64,000 bases of DNA from Megalobrama amblycephala (taxonomy: Eukaryota; Chordata; Actinopteri; Cypriniformes; Xenocyprididae): the NCBI RefSeq assembly GCF_018812025.1, contig NC_063054.1, positions 40,311,396 to 40,375,395 of the forward strand, in the 5' to 3' direction. Within the stretch, counting starts at the first letter, position 1. The number at the start of each line of letters is the position of its first letter. The translations under genes were made by a program, and so were the position numbers. The notes beneath the pieces were generated by a model. The model saw only the letters and a list, made by a program, of their open reading frames with translations, had not been told where the DNA came from and did not search any database. Shown piece by piece: positions 1 through 50,230 of the stretch.

Positions 1-1346
1 GGCGGAGAGAGGGAGGACAAACAGACGAGTGTGACCTGCAGCAGGCAGGTGTGACCTCTACAAGACGCGTGTTGTATGAAGAGAGATTTGTTTTCATAAT
101 GCCACATTGTCGTGAAACACCAAACAAACGCATGCATTTTAACGCTCTTTCATAGCTGAGGATGCTAATTGGTGATCTTGGTTATGTTTCATTGTCGTAT
201 CACTCTTGTCCTTATGAGAATTAAAAATAGACAGAAATGTGATATTTCTTGACACACAATAAGAGTACAGAGCTGTGAAGTGAATGTGGAACGCAGCTCA
301 GATCATTTGTTCTTGTTACCGTTCACAGGTTTGGGGTTCGTAAGACTTTAAAACAGCAATATTGTCTGTTTCAATATATTTTAAAATGTAATTTATTCCT
401 GTGATCAAAGCTGAATTTTCAGCATCATTACTCCAGTCTTCAGTGTCACATGATCCTTCACAAATCATTCTAATATGATGATTTGATACTCAAAAAACAT
501 TACTTTAATTGTTATCAATGTTGAAAACAGTTGTGCTGCTTCATATTTTTGTGGAAAAAGTGTACAACGGTACCATATTCATATACCATAGAAGAAAACC
601 AATGGTAATGGTTGGTACTTTATTGTTAGTGAAGGAAGTACAATTAATCAGTCTCATTCTCTCTCCCAGCATGCACCAGCTCCCTGGATCCGGCCTCAGA
701 TGATGGATACCAGCTGAAATGTGTCCAGTTAAATCATTAGGACACACACTACAGGCCAGTCATTCAGAGAGGCAAGTAAAGTCAACATCCAGCCCTCTCA
801 ATGATGCTGAACTAATGCTGATTGATCACTGCTGGTCTGTGTGTGCGTGATCGGTTTCAGCTGTAAATCATATCAGCTTGTTGTTTGCTGTATCTTCAGA
901 TGCCTTTACCTTGTTTTGTTCTGGTTCGTAAATGTCGGCCTCAGTGTGTGTGTGCGCGTGTGTGTGTGTGAAAAGGCTTTATCTGCTGTTATCTTCGCCG
1001 GCCCGCTTTGCAGCTGCTCTCCACCTGTCACTCACACAGGGAGTGGTGCTCGTGCTCTGGGCTGAGCGCGTGTACATGCGCGTCTGTGAGTTACGGGGTC
1101 ATAGAGGGTTGCGTTCTGTAATAAAATACACTGATGGAATGTATGCAAAAATTAATTAATACTGAAGATGTGTATTGCATGTGAAATTTCAAGCAGTGAC
1201 GTGATATACTTAATCTAAAGCTATTTTACCTGTATTTTTCTCATTCCTGTGCAAGTAATTAGTGTTTTTTTTTTTTTATGAGTTCATGCTGCTTGAGAGA
1301 CTACATGGAATATTTATATTTAAAACATTTGTATTAAAAAAAAACA

Positions 1347-1355
1347 AAATATATA

Positions 1356-1387
<32 letters not shown>

Positions 1388-1414
1388 AAAAAAAAAATAT
1401 ATATATATATATAT
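1347..1414. repeat. AT microsatellite
   Basis: Alternating AT runs interrupted by short A-tracts. Confidence 0.9.
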
Positions 1415-1662
1415 GTAGTAATATGTAGTATTATGTAGTAATATACACAATGCAATATAAAATTATGCAAAGATGCAAAGATAATACTTATTTTACTGTA
1501 TGTTTATGCAATTTCTTTTTTTATTTTTAAATATCCCTATCAGCTTCTTCACAGTTTTCACTAACAGCTTTTATACAAGATGTAAATGTAAAAAAGATGT
1601 CTTATTAAAAAGTCAGTTATATAATTAACAACAGACAAGAACATTTATCATAAATATCAGGC

Positions 1663-1945
1663 TGGGGCAAGATGTCACACGTGTTGTATATGTATTTTTT
1701 ATACAATTTATTAATCGTATTACTTTTTCCTAGCAATTTTTGTTTTTGTAATTACATTTTTTTTTTTACATTTTACATTTTCTTACATTTTATGACTTTT
1801 GCACTTGATTGTTTTAATGTTTACATTAAATAACAAGCAACATTTAAAATAGATGTTTTACACTATATTTCATATTTCAAACAAGCATATTCTTCTCCAA
1901 TCAGTGTCAATAAAGAGGAGGTTCCTGTTGTGACAACTTGCCCCA
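1663..1945. mobile_element. Short TIR element, GGGGCAAG termini
   Basis: TGGGGCAAGATGTCACA at 1663 is matched in inverted orientation by TGTGACAACTTGCCCCA at 1929-1945, giving a 283-bp non-coding element. A further related terminus, TGTGACAACTAGCCCC, lies at about 2035-2050, suggesting a second nested or truncated copy. Superfamily not assigned. Confidence 0.6.
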
Positions 1946-2151
1946 GTATAAGGCTCAACATGTGGTAAATAACCATATCCTGCTCTATAACAGTGGAAAG
2001 GTCATTTAAAGTTTCAGTTGACCCACGGTCAAAATGTGACAACTAGCCCCGGGCTCTCATATAACATTATTTTTGGATGAATTCCTGTCAGATCTGTAAG
2101 GCTCTATTTCTCATTTTTGAGGTGAGGTGGTTTGTGGACATGTGTGCTTGC

Positions 2152-2152
<1 letters not shown>

Positions 2153-2194
<42 letters not shown>
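2153..2194. repeat. (TG)n microsatellite
   Basis: About 21 uninterrupted TG dinucleotides. Confidence 0.95.
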
Positions 2195-2196
<2 letters not shown>

Positions 2197-3061
2197 GAGC
2201 TTATGACCTTTGGGAGGCGTCTGCATAACAGCAGTGTGTCTGAGGTGTTGCATTGTGGGATTTGGTGTCTATGGTGAATTCTGTAGAAAGTCCCCTGCAT
2301 GCTGACACCAAGCAAGACTATTTTCTGTTTTCATTATAGTATTTTAAAAGAATTTCAACCATAATTTCCCTTCTTCCAACCCAGAGACTCCCACTATAAG
2401 ACTTCATGTGTAACCCTGTATATTATCATTCATAACACAGATCATTCATTCATTCAAATAGTTAGAAATATCTTTTTTTCTCCACAGACCCTGTGGTATT
2501 ATTTTAATTATTCAATTTTTTTTTTTTTTTTTCTGATGAAAAATGATCTGCTAGTATTGTTTGGATAGTTTACAAATAACATAGAAATGTTTTTTTTCCC
2601 TGATTATTAATATATAAATGTAAATTGTGTATTTTGTGTGCTGTACATGCTCAACATTGAGTTTTTCTGAAGTTCTACTCCATTTTTAATCACCTTTTAG
2701 CTTTTTAACTGATCATTATTCTATCAGTACAAACATTCCATTTATCCTCTATATGATGTCACAAATTCTATTGGAATTAGAAAAATGTTTCAAATAGTTT
2801 TAGATGAAGAATTGCATCAACAACATCTTTACTATAACTATATCCTGGCCTATACTGCTGGAAAAGTCATTTAAAGTTCAATTTAATCATTTAAAAAGTA
2901 CAAATATTCCATTTAGTTTCCATATGATGTCACAAATTCTACAGGAATTAGAAAAATATATCAAATAGTTGCTCTGCTCTTCATTGTTAATAATCAGATT
3001 GAGCTCGTTCACGTCTCAGGATGTAATTAATCACAAGACAAACTGTTTTAGGTTGATGTGT

Positions 3062-4231
3062 TTTATTAAGTGCAGACGTATCTCGGTACAGAATCCAGTT
3101 TTCATTGTATAGATGATGATGGTGATGATGACGATGTACTTCTATGTGTTCACAGTGTCTGGGTTTCCACATGACAACACGCACGTCTCTGGTCTTCAGA
3201 TTGCTGGAATGTCGCATCAAACGTGGATCCCATTTTGACTTTTTGGACTGTTTATTATTATTATTATTATTTTAAGCATTTTTGGACAAATAGCAACTGC
3301 AGAAACACACAAGCACTGAACACGTAAATCATAAAAAAATAAATTAATAAACGATTGTATCTAATGCAAGGTGAATTTCAGACGTTCAGCAGACGAAGAA
3401 ACTGATCTTTAGATCAATAAACGAAACATTTGGCTGTCGAGACAAATTTCAAATCAATCACAAATGAATTAGGCAAATAATTTAAATAAAACATTTGAAA
3501 TAAATAAATAATAACAATAATGATAAGATAAATAATCACAAACATATACACACACAATAATAATAATAATAATAACAACAATATAAAAATTATTATCAGC
3601 AACTGCAATCACTCCAACATTTACATGATTAAGGCAGTTTTACAGCAGGTCGAGATCTAATTCAAGGCATTTCCGGCTACACTAAAGGGAGAAACCCTTG
3701 TCAGTTTTGAAAGCTACAGTCAAAGTCCACAGATTCACAAGCTCTATTAAAGCTAGAAACGATGGAAACGTATGTACAGCCTGTGAATTCAAGGCATGTT
3801 CTAGGATTCTTAGGTCTAAAAGCTAAAAGCACTTGTGCGGAGATCCTAGAAAAATAAGCAAACAGTCTAACCTGTTGAACCTCCTCCAGATAAACTACCT
3901 TACACTCTCAAAAACAAAGGCTCTGCATTATTGAGACATTGATGCTTCCATGAAGAACTTTAACATTCCACGAAAGGTTCTTTCGAATTTTGAAAGTGTT
4001 CTTCAGAGCAAAAAAACAAACAAAAACATGCTGGTTCTAATGCAAACCTCCTTAGGAACCTTTGTTGTTAAGAGTGTTAGACTTCGCAGTCAGTCTCATC
4101 CAGGTTGATTCTGTGGTTTAAGGCAGTGCTTCCCGACCCGTCCTCCTGTAATAATAGTCGTGTCAAATCCAAAATGTGCACTGTTAGGGTTGGATTGGGG
4201 AGCACTGGTTCAAGGCACAGCGCTGTTCCGT
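3062..4231 (-). other. insm1a: Probable insm1 3' UTR
   Basis: AT-rich, low-repeat sequence downstream of the insm1 stop with no coding signal. On the minus strand, AATAAA signals are readable at about 3251-3256 and 3062-3067, which would give a UTR of roughly 1.0-1.2 kb. There are several short ATTTA-like and AATAAT runs at 3480-3600. The end is inferred from the signals only. Confidence 0.4.
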
Positions 4232-5401
4232 TCAGCAGGCTGGACGCACCGGCATCTGAAGCAGGATGACCTGCCTGTTTTCCGACGGGTGGCATTTGTT
4301 GATGTGTCTCGTGAGTCCCGGTGAGCTGTAAAACATGGCGGGACAGTATTTGCACGGGTAAACCTGCGCCGAGTGCTGCAGACGGATGTGCCTCTCCTGG
4401 CTCATTCTGCTCGGGAAGTTTTCCCCGCACACCGGGCACAGGTGGCACTCGGAGGCGCTGAGATTCAGAGGCGCTTGGCTTTGGGATTTATCGCACGCTT
4501 CGTGATGCGCCGTCACGTGCTTTTTCAGGTACGCTTGACGTTTGAACTTCTTCCCACAGTGCTGGCAATCATACAGGCCGTCTTCCGAGCCAGATTCGGA
4601 AAGTCCAGGACTAGGAGTGTCCCTGTCGCTGGAAGTCTCGTCTTTCTCGGGCGCGGGGGTCTTATTGCTTTCCGGGTTCTGCGGTTTGGGTTTGTGCCAC
4701 CGCCGGTGCGAGGCCAGGTTCGCCGGGCAGCTGAAGAGCTTGTCGCATTCGGGGCACCTGTACTCGATCCGGACGATCCTGGAGCACTTGTGTTGGGCTA
4801 GGGAGAAGGGATCGGCGTACGCCTCTCTGCACAGCTGGCACACGAACTCGCCGAGCGGCTTGTCGCCGCCTGTGCACTGAGATCTGGGCTTCTGCTCCAC
4901 CGGACCTTCTTTGATCTTCAAGCCCAGCACCGGGGAAGTGGTCATCTCGTCCTCAAACTGCAATTTGCGCATGGCTTTGGCTTTCTTGGACGCGGGTTTG
5001 CCTTTGCGCTCTGCGTCTGATGCGGGTCTTTTGGTGGCTACCGTGGTGCCGGTTCGGTTGCTGTTGCTGGTGCCGATTTTAAGATCCACGGGCGCGAACG
5101 GCGCGTGATCGGAGCCATTGGGCGCAGCCGGGAAGGACTCCGCTGAAATTGGTGAGCCGAGATTGAAGCGCCTCTCCAAACACGCCCTCTCGTGCTCTCT
5201 GCTCACGGGTCGGGTCGGGCTGTACATGGATCGGTAGACTGTTTCGGGGTTCCCGAACTGCACTGGTGAAGCCGGGCGGCGCGCGCACAGCGCGTCCTGC
5301 TGCGCGGCTGGAAACGCGCCCTGCTCATCCTCCTCCGAGCGGACGCGGTAGGAAACAGGTGTCGCTTTCTTATTTCTTTTGACTAAAAATCCTCTGGGCA
5401 T
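4232..5401 (-). CDS. insm1a: Insulinoma-associated protein 1 (INSM1), C2H2 zinc-finger repressor, single exon
   Basis: Intact intronless ORF of 389 residues. Visible: an N-terminal SNAG motif (MPRGFLVKR, residues 1-9), which in this family recruits LSD1/CoREST-type repressors; a basic, proline- and serine-rich middle with a nuclear-localisation-like cluster near residues 132-146; then five zinc fingers. Key ligands are C188/C191/H204/C206, C216/C219/H232/H236, C279/C282/H295/H299, C322/C325/H338/H343 and C350/C353/H366/C370. Fingers 1 and 5 end in Cys rather than His. The start is fixed by SNAG, which must be N-terminal, and by an A at -3. Lack of introns is normal for INSM1, which drives neuroendocrine and neuronal progenitor differentiation. 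The long ORFs on the opposite strand here are shadows of this GC-rich coding sequence. The a/b paralogue call is inferred from linkage to cfap61; the family call is certain. Confidence 0.96.
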   Translation of the reverse strand: MPRGFLVKRNKKATPVSYRVRSEEDEQGAFPAAQQDALCARRPASPVQFGNPETVYRSMYSPTRPVSREHERACLERRFNLGSPISAESFPAAPNGSDHAPFAPVDLKIGTSNSNRTGTTVATKRPASDAERKGKPASKKAKAMRKLQFEDEMTTSPVLGLKIKEGPVEQKPRSQCTGGDKPLGEFVCQLCREAYADPFSLAQHKCSRIVRIEYRCPECDKLFSCPANLASHRRWHKPKPQNPESNKTPAPEKDETSSDRDTPSPGLSESGSEDGLYDCQHCGKKFKRQAYLKKHVTAHHEACDKSQSQAPLNLSASECHLCPVCGENFPSRMSQERHIRLQHSAQVYPCKYCPAMFYSSPGLTRHINKCHPSENRQVILLQMPVRPAC

Positions 5402-5760
5402 CTTCGCCAGCTGAAAGGCACTTCAGACGGGTGGAAATCAGAGGCACACCTGGTTTTACTATATTTGGACGCGTGCGGTGATCTTTCCATCACGGAGGCA
5501 TAGCAGCAGTCTTTTTAAGCAGGAATGATGACATTGTTCTCGCCCCTCGCTGCCTCGTCCAATCAGATGGAGCTGGAATCCCAATGGATTTGGAGATGGG
5601 AGGGTCTGCAGATTGCTCGGGCAGATGTACCTGAGGTTTATTATATTAGGATGCTTTAGGCACACGCTGGTTCCTCCTCTTTTCACGCTTTGATGCTTCC
5701 CGTCAATGCGCACGTGCCCTGCCTTTGTCAGCATCCTTTAGGGGCTCCTTCACTCTTAGA
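5402..5760 (-). promoter_or_regulatory. insm1a: insm1 5' flank with an E-box cluster
   Basis: The 360 bp upstream of the insm1 ATG contain at least five CANNTG E-boxes, at 5408-5413 (CAGCTG), 5447-5452 (CACCTG), 5564-5569 (CAGATG), 5622-5627 (CAGATG) and 5711-5716 (CACGTG). About one is expected by chance in this length. A CCAAT motif lies at 5559-5563 and an AT-rich TATA-like stretch at 5457-5464. INSM1 promoters are known targets of bHLH factors such as NEUROD1 and NGN3, so the cluster is plausible. Function is inferred. Confidence 0.4.
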
Positions 5761-7261
5761 GCATCAGAATTTCAAATTAAAAGGGGGGAAATGGCAACAA
5801 AGAACTCGCGCAATGTTCAATTTTTAATACTCGGCGCAGTTTTAACACAAATGTTTTGAAATTAGTTGCAAAAGGGCTGCGAGGGCCGTGCGTAATTTGT
5901 CTCGAAACTAATTAAATGTATAAATCAGACGCCTGCAGGCTTAGGACATGTGCGACAGTTGAATGCGGGACGTATTAATCACTCATTGCGCGCATACATA
6001 ATTCATAAAAGAGGCTCCTCTCGTTTGCATCACAAAAGACACGCTTGCGCGAGCTGTGGGGACAGACGCACATCATCCTTCTGTTCAAACGGACTCATTC
6101 CTGTCTCAAACTCACCCGTGCCATCATCATCATCATCATCATCATCGTTGTGCTCGTGTGTGATGATGTCATTCCAATGCAACGGTCTCGTCATAGCGGA
6201 ATTTCGCGTGATCTCCATCAGTGCAATCATTCGGAGAGGAGCATCACATAAATGGCGTTATTGTAGTTCCAGAACAACACTTTTGATGCACTGTATGTCA
6301 TTTCATAACTCTTTATGAGCATTTTTTTTTAAAAATTTATTTCTACACACAAGACCAGATTGCCTAACTTGGACTAACACATTTGTTGCATCTGACATCT
6401 GATGTGCAAACCTTTTATTTTGACTTTATCTCTCTAAAAATCCTGTTATTGGGTTATTTTAAACCAGCATTTGGGTGCTGTGTAGTTTAATTTAACTCAA
6501 CTATATGGCTGGTTTAAAATGAACCCAAAATAGGTTGGAAATTAAAAAGCAGACACATAATTACTAGAGGCAACAACAATAATCAAAAGGTGAACATTTA
6601 TTAATAAGGAATTAAATGTTTATTGTTTAATTTTTATTCATTGAACTTATTAATAAATGTTCATTTCCAACATATTTTGGGTTAGTTTTAAGCAAACAAT
6701 ACAGTCATTTTTAAACAATAGTTGAGTTAAATGAAACAAAACGATCACTGGGTTTGTCCATTTTCAACCCAACTTAGCATTTTTACTATTTCACTTGATT
6801 TGCATTTTAGAGAAACCTGTGTATTTTTGTTTTTTACTGCATTTTTAATTGTATTTATTTCCACAATCAAGACCCAGCTTTTAGAAAAACACATTTGTTG
6901 CATCTGAAATAGTTTAATCTTATTTAATTTCCTTTTATTGTTTTATTTTCATTTGTTGTTATGTTTAACATCTGATCTGGTGGCATTACTACCCATACAC
7001 GAGCTATGTGACTGTTGGATCATGCGTCTGTGATTTTCTGCCCCACATTCATTATCATACAGCTGCTGCTGCGCTCCGTCTTCACCCTCGTTCTGCTGCT
7101 CTTATCTGCCCCGCCGCACTGCCTTCAGATCTCAGCGTAATATACAACCCAATACTGGATAACACATACACAGACTATTCAAAAGAGCAAAGTCAGATAT
7201 TGTTAATGAATTGTCACTCAGTACACACCAAACATTTGCTTTTGACAAAACAAGAAGCTGT
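5761..7261. other. Intergenic between insm1 and cfap61
   Basis: No coding sequence is supported. The region holds a CAT/ATC trinucleotide run at about 6121-6147, an inverted-repeat element at about 6465-6775, and two of three dispersed copies of a unit containing ACACATTTGTTGCATCTGA (about 6330-6440 and 6845-7005; third at about 7743-7890 in cfap61 intron 24). The part nearest insm1 (5761-6260) is relatively GC-rich and repeat-poor and may belong to the insm1 control region. Confidence 0.5.
6465..6775. repeat. Inverted-repeat element of the GGGTT...AACCC type
   Basis: Two arms with facing [15 protein letters not shown] and TATTTTGGGTT-like ends and a shared ATTTATTAATAAG core. Related to the element at 31281-31594 (shared GGGTTTGTCCATTTTCAACC motif). 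Confidence 0.5.
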
Positions 7262-7267
7262 ATTTAT
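7262..7267 (-). terminator. cfap61: Candidate cfap61 poly(A) signal
   Basis: TTTATT on the plus strand reads AATAAA on the minus strand, about 125 bp past the cfap61 stop codon. It is the first canonical signal after the stop. A 3' end here is inferred. Confidence 0.4.
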
Positions 7268-7392
7268 TTGCTCAAGTTCTTTGGCCCCCAACCCCCACAA
7301 TGTGACATATGGTGCAGCAAATGTAAAGAAATAGAGAAACAAAAGAAGAAGTAGTGAATAAATGCTCCTCCTAAATGTAAAATGGATATTGA

Positions 7393-44824
<37,432 letters not shown>

Positions 44825-45325
44825 TTTAAATCTAATACAATAAACAAATATGATTAGATACAGACATAAATTGTGTTGTAGCTGTAAAAAAAATCGCAGT
44901 TTTATGTTCATGTCTACACTGCCAGTCAAACGTTTAGATACACGATGAATTAGTTTGAGCTTCGTCATTTGTACACAATAAATAAGAAAAATTTTTCATT
45001 CACTTACATTGAAGAGAAATATAATGTAAAGGCAATATAGAACAACTAAACACACCTAGAATACTAAAAACAGTGTTTTAAAAGCAGTAATTTGCACGTA
45101 ATCTTTCATCTGCAGTTAACGCTAACCGTTAGTAAGCGTCCTGTAACCATGGTGATGAGACTCCGTGACGTAGCTGGAGTCAAAGGTTACAGCGCGTCAC
45201 GACAGACGCGACTCGCGACACACGGCACTGGAACGTCGCTAATACTTTAGCGGCGTATCGAAGTTTAAAAACTTAAATAACTACATAAAGGTTTCTTGTA
45301 ATAAAGTGACAGGAGCGTAATAATC
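44825..45325. promoter_or_regulatory. Shared divergent promoter of cfap61 (-) and crnkl1 (+)
   Basis: The two start codons are 501 bp apart on opposite strands. The stretch 45105-45325 is CpG-rich against an AT-rich background and carries TGACG/CGTCA half-sites at about 45165 and 45196. An imperfect RFX X-box, GTAACC-AT-GGTGAT, sits at 45143-45156, matching about 10 of the 12 informative positions of GTNRCC/RGYAAC. X-boxes are the classical RFX sites of ciliary genes, which would suit cfap61. No TATA box is evident. The 5' UTR boundaries cannot be placed from sequence alone. Confidence 0.6.
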
Positions 45326-47328
45326 ATGGCGTCCACCGCGGCGGGTAAACAGAGAATCCCGAAAGTGGCGAAGGTACCAAATAATGTTTTGTGAGATAGC
45401 AACTTAGCATTAGCATGTAAACAACGTGAAGTTGTTGTGTTCTTCTGTAAACAACTACTATCTACTATTTAGAGTTGTGATTAAACGAGGTTTGTATTTG
45501 TATTTATTTTGCGTTATGTGTTCAGGTGAAGAATAAAGCCCCTGCAGAGGTGCAAATCACCGCGGAGCAGCTGCTCAGAGAGGCGAAAGAGAGGGAACTA
45601 GAGCTGCTGCCTCCTCCACCCAAACAGAAGATCACCGATAAAGAAGAACTCAACGACTATAAACTGAGGAAGAGGAAGGTATGAGCGCTATATCTGTAGG
45701 CCTATGTGATCACGAAGTTGATATCAAAGTAATACCATGGTATTTGATGTATACCAGAAAGCTGTTTGGTTACTATTCGCATGTACCATGATATTAACAT
45801 ATCAGGATATTGGCCAGAACATGGTATTACCATAGTACATGCCCAGAAAACTTGGTGTTATCATGGTATGTACCTCAAAAACAGTGTTAGCAAAGTACAT
45901 ACGATAAACATGTTTTAATGCATTTACCATGACAATACCATGACATTACTATGGTACATGTCCAGAAACCACGATGTTTTCATGGTATGTGCCCAGAAAA
46001 GCATAGTATTAGCATGGTACATGGTACATATAACATGATTTTGCCATGGTTCATGGTTTAAAAACATGACATTACCATGGTACATGTCCAAAAAAATATG
46101 GTATTACTATAGTACATGTCCAGAAAACATGGTGTTGTCATGATATGTGCCTCAAAAACATAATATAAGCAAGACACATACAATAAAACATGTTTTTAAT
46201 GCGTGTACCATGACATTACTATGGTACTTGTCCAGAAACCATGATGTTTTCATGGTATGTGCCCAGAAAAGCACAGTACACAGTACATAAAACATGATTT
46301 TGCCATTGTTCATGGTTTAAAAACATGACATTACCATGGTACATGTCCAGAAAAATATGGTATTACTATAGTACATGTCCAGAAAACATGGTGTTGTCAT
46401 GATATGTGCCTCAAAAACATAATATTAGCAAGATACATACAATGAAACATGTTTTTTAAGCATGTACAATGGCAATACCATGGTACATCTTCAGAAAACA
46501 CAGTATTACCATAGTGCGTGTCCAGAAAATATGGTGTTGGCATGTTATGTGCCTTAAAAACATAATATTAACAAGGTACATGTAACAAAACATGTTTTAA
46601 TGCATGTACCATGGTAACACCATGACATTACCATGGTACGTGTCCACAAACTGTGATGTTTTCATGGTATGTGCCCAGAAAAGCACAGTATTAGCATGGT
46701 ACACAGTACATAAAACATGATTTTGCCATGGTTCATGGTTTAAAAACATGACATTACCATGGAACATGTCCAGAAAACATGGTGTTTTCATGGTACGTGC
46801 CCCAAAAAGCATAGTATTAGCTAGGTACATGGCATAAAACACAATTTTGCCATGGTTCACGGTTTAAAACCATGACATTACCATGGTACATGTCCAAAAA
46901 ATATGGTATTACCATAGTACACGTCCAGAAAATATGGTGTTGTCATGATATGTGCCTCAAAAACATAATATTAGCAAGATACATACAATGAAACATGTTT
47001 TTTAAGCATGTACAATGACAATACCATGACATTACCAAGGTAAATCTTCAGAAAACACAATATTACCATAGTGTGTGTCCAGAAAATATGGTGTTAGCAT
47101 GGTATGTGCCTTAAAAACCTAATATTAGCAAGGTATATGCAATAAAACATGTTTTTAATGCATGTACCATGACAATACCATCTTCAGAAAACATGGTATT
47201 ATACCATAGTACATGTCCAGAAAACATGTTAATATCATATAGAAAAACGTGACTTGCCATGGTCCATGATCTAAAAATTGCATTATTACTAAAATAATGC
47301 AAAAATTATACTAAAAATTGCATCATAA

Positions 47329-47389
<61 letters not shown>

Positions 47390-50152
47390 AAGCCAAAGAA
47401 ATTAATAAAGTTCGTTTTTTCTCTCAACACAGGGGTTTGAAGACAACATCAGGAAGAACAGAACTGTCATCAGCAACTGGATCAAGTACGCACAATGGGA
47501 GGAGAGCCTGCAAGAGGTCCAGAGGTGAGTTTCTGTTCAGCACCTACTGAATGAATTGCGGACTGGAGGCAATTCCTTAACTCTTTTTTTTTTTCATTGT
47601 CTTCAGAGCTCGCTCCATTTACGAGCGTGCGCTCGACGTAGATCACCGCAATATCACGCTGTGGCTGAAGTATGCGGAGATGGAGATGAAGAACCGGCAG
47701 GTGAATCACTCTCGCAACATCTGGGACCGAGCCATCACCATCCTGCCCCGTGTGAATCAGTTCTGGTACGCTTTCTCATCATGATTATATTAGAGTTGTC
47801 ACTATACCAAAATGCCAGGTTCTCTGTATCAATTTTGGTAGCACAGCAAAAACTTTTGGAACTATTTTCTTAAACTATTTGAAAATAAAAATATTATATT
47901 AAATGACTATATTATTTATAAGTAAATAATAATAATATTTAAACCACATGTAGCCTTCAAATGTTTATAAGTAAACATTGCTTATAAAAAAAAAATCAAG
48001 TGAAAAATTAGTAATAAAATGGATGAAGAAAGACATACACATTACATAAAACAAGTGTCAGGTCTGTTAGTTTGCATTTACACTCTAAGACTTAATGCAC
48101 AGATGCATTTTTGACATACAGTATCAGATTGTTTTGTCCTGTCTGTTGCTATGGTTATATCAATGTCAATCATTGCAGTTTCAGATTCAATCATGCATTT
48201 AAATACAGTTGTAAATCCAGAAACTTTGCAGTGCACTGAGCAGCATGAAAAACTAAACTTTTATTCAAATTGTAAATGGGGGCTGTTAATCACTTAGACT
48301 ATGTTCAGCACCTCCTCACTGAGATCTACACTCCTGCGAATCTCTTTTTTACATCGTTTACACTTTGTTGGTAATAATGAAAGGATACGCAAACATGCAG
48401 AACTCTAAAGCACGGTGAATGAAAACTCCTCTGTGTTGAGCAGATTTTGACTAACTTAAGCGCCTCTGATTGGTCATTGTGTTCACACACTCAACATATA
48501 TGTCTGTGATTGGCTACAATGATCAACGCTTCAGAAACACGTTGTTAATAGAAACCTTTGATGCTCTTCACAGAGTGCTTACACAGATACACACAGAAGC
48601 GTTTGAAAGCAGCCACCTTTAGTGGGTGACGAATATACTCTGTACTACCGGTACTGCAAAAAATCCTGGTATCACACACTTTTAATATCTCCGTACCGAC
48701 TTGGTAACGCAGTACCGGTACTTTTGACAACCCTAGATCATACAGACAATAATGTATTTAAACAACAATACTCTTAGTTTTTTCTTCTTGTGACTCATGT
48801 GTTTATACACCAGGTACAAGTACACCTATATGGAGGAGATGCTGGGGAACGTTGCCGGCTGTAGGCAGGTGTTTGAGCGCTGGATGGAGTGGGAGCCGGA
48901 GGAACAGGCCTGGCATTCTTACATCAACTTTGAGCTGCGCTATAAGGAGGTGGACAAGGCCCGGAGCATCTATGAGAAATATATCCTTTCATGAATCATC
49001 TGTTCACTCTGAAATATTATATACAACTTTTTTCGGATACATAAAGTACATTAACGTAAAGCAATATATACTATATAGCATATACTAATTGATTTTTGTT
49101 GCAAAATGTAATTATATTATCATCCAGTTCTTTATATATGTATGTCCAGCTTAACCCGCACACATACAGTAAACTCATGTAGTGCAATATACACTATATT
49201 CTATATAACATATCTCAACTGTTTGATTGCTTGTATTGTTGCAAAATGTAAACAAAATAATCGCCCAGCTCTAATCTGCTGTATGCGACTATTAAGATAT
49301 TATAGACAATAACATCATGAATTTCTGTAAAGTTGCTTTGAAACAGTGTGTATTATGAAAAGTGCTTTACAAATACATTTTACTTGCCTTGAAATATGTG
49401 CAAATAAATAAATGCATTTAAATCATGTTTATTATATAATTTCTCATTTGAGATTGAATGGCTGTTACATAAAAAATGTAGTTACGTTCCTTAACAGCAG
49501 AGCACTCGTGATGGTCCATCCTGAAGTGAAGAACTGGATCAAGTACGCTAACTTTGAAGAGAAGCACGGCTACATCGCTCTCGGGAGGAAAGTGTTTGAG
49601 AGGGCCGTAGAGTTTTTTGGTGAGGATCACATCAGCGAGAGCCTCTACGTGGCTTTTGCCAGATTTGAGGAGAAGCAGAAAGAGGTATGCCATCCTGCAT
49701 TCATGTCATCCAATAAACAAGATGTTTCCTGTTCACACGTGACCATTCCCTTTGTGTCTTTCAGTTTGAGAGAGTTCGCGTCATCTATAAATACGCTTTG
49801 GACCGAATCCCCAAGCAACAGGCCCAGGAGCTGTTTAAGAACTACACCGTGTTTGAGAAGAGGTTTGGAGACAGGAGAGGAATCGAAGATGTGATCGTCA
49901 GCAAAAGGAGGTTTCAGTACGAAGAGGAAGTCAAGGTGTGTAAAGTTTGCTTATTTATTGTTATTATGTAATTTCCTGGTCAAAACTCACATTTTAAGTT
50001 ATTTATATGTGCCTTTGTATTGTTTTAAGTGAACTCTTCACACAACTTCAGATATATATATACAGTAGTCAACATTTGAAGTGGATCAGATCCTTTCATC
50101 AAAGTTGTCCTAAAACCTTCATAAGACAACTTTGATGAACTTTGATTAAATG

Positions 50153-50230
<78 letters not shown>

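Larger units (their letters stand above)
1..3060. other. Intergenic, repeat-rich, no gene seen
   Basis: No ORF here has recognisable protein content. It holds a fragment of the abundant inverted-repeat family (about 340-545), an AT microsatellite (1347-1414), a short element with GGGGCAAG...TGTCAC termini (1663-1945) and a GT microsatellite (2153-2194). A weakly duplicated pair with ATTCCATTTA...ATATGATGTCACAAATTCTA motifs occurs at about 2735-2800 and 2903-2965. Confidence 0.6.

Noticed and set aside
4373..4880. Plus-strand ORFs opposite insm1 (142 and 112 codons)
   Set aside because: They overlap the certain insm1 zinc-finger coding sequence in antisense and lack recognisable content. Such shadows are usual in GC-rich single-exon genes.
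6030..6318. Overlapping ORFs upstream of insm1, with Asp or Ile runs
   Set aside because: The runs are translations of a CAT/ATC trinucleotide microsatellite.
49497..49505. AG acceptor (ATATCC...AG) for crnkl1 intron 5 instead of AC
   Set aside because: Splicing after GCAG gives a stop within three codons. Splicing after GCAGAG keeps frame but adds one residue relative to the family, whereas the AC end fits exactly.
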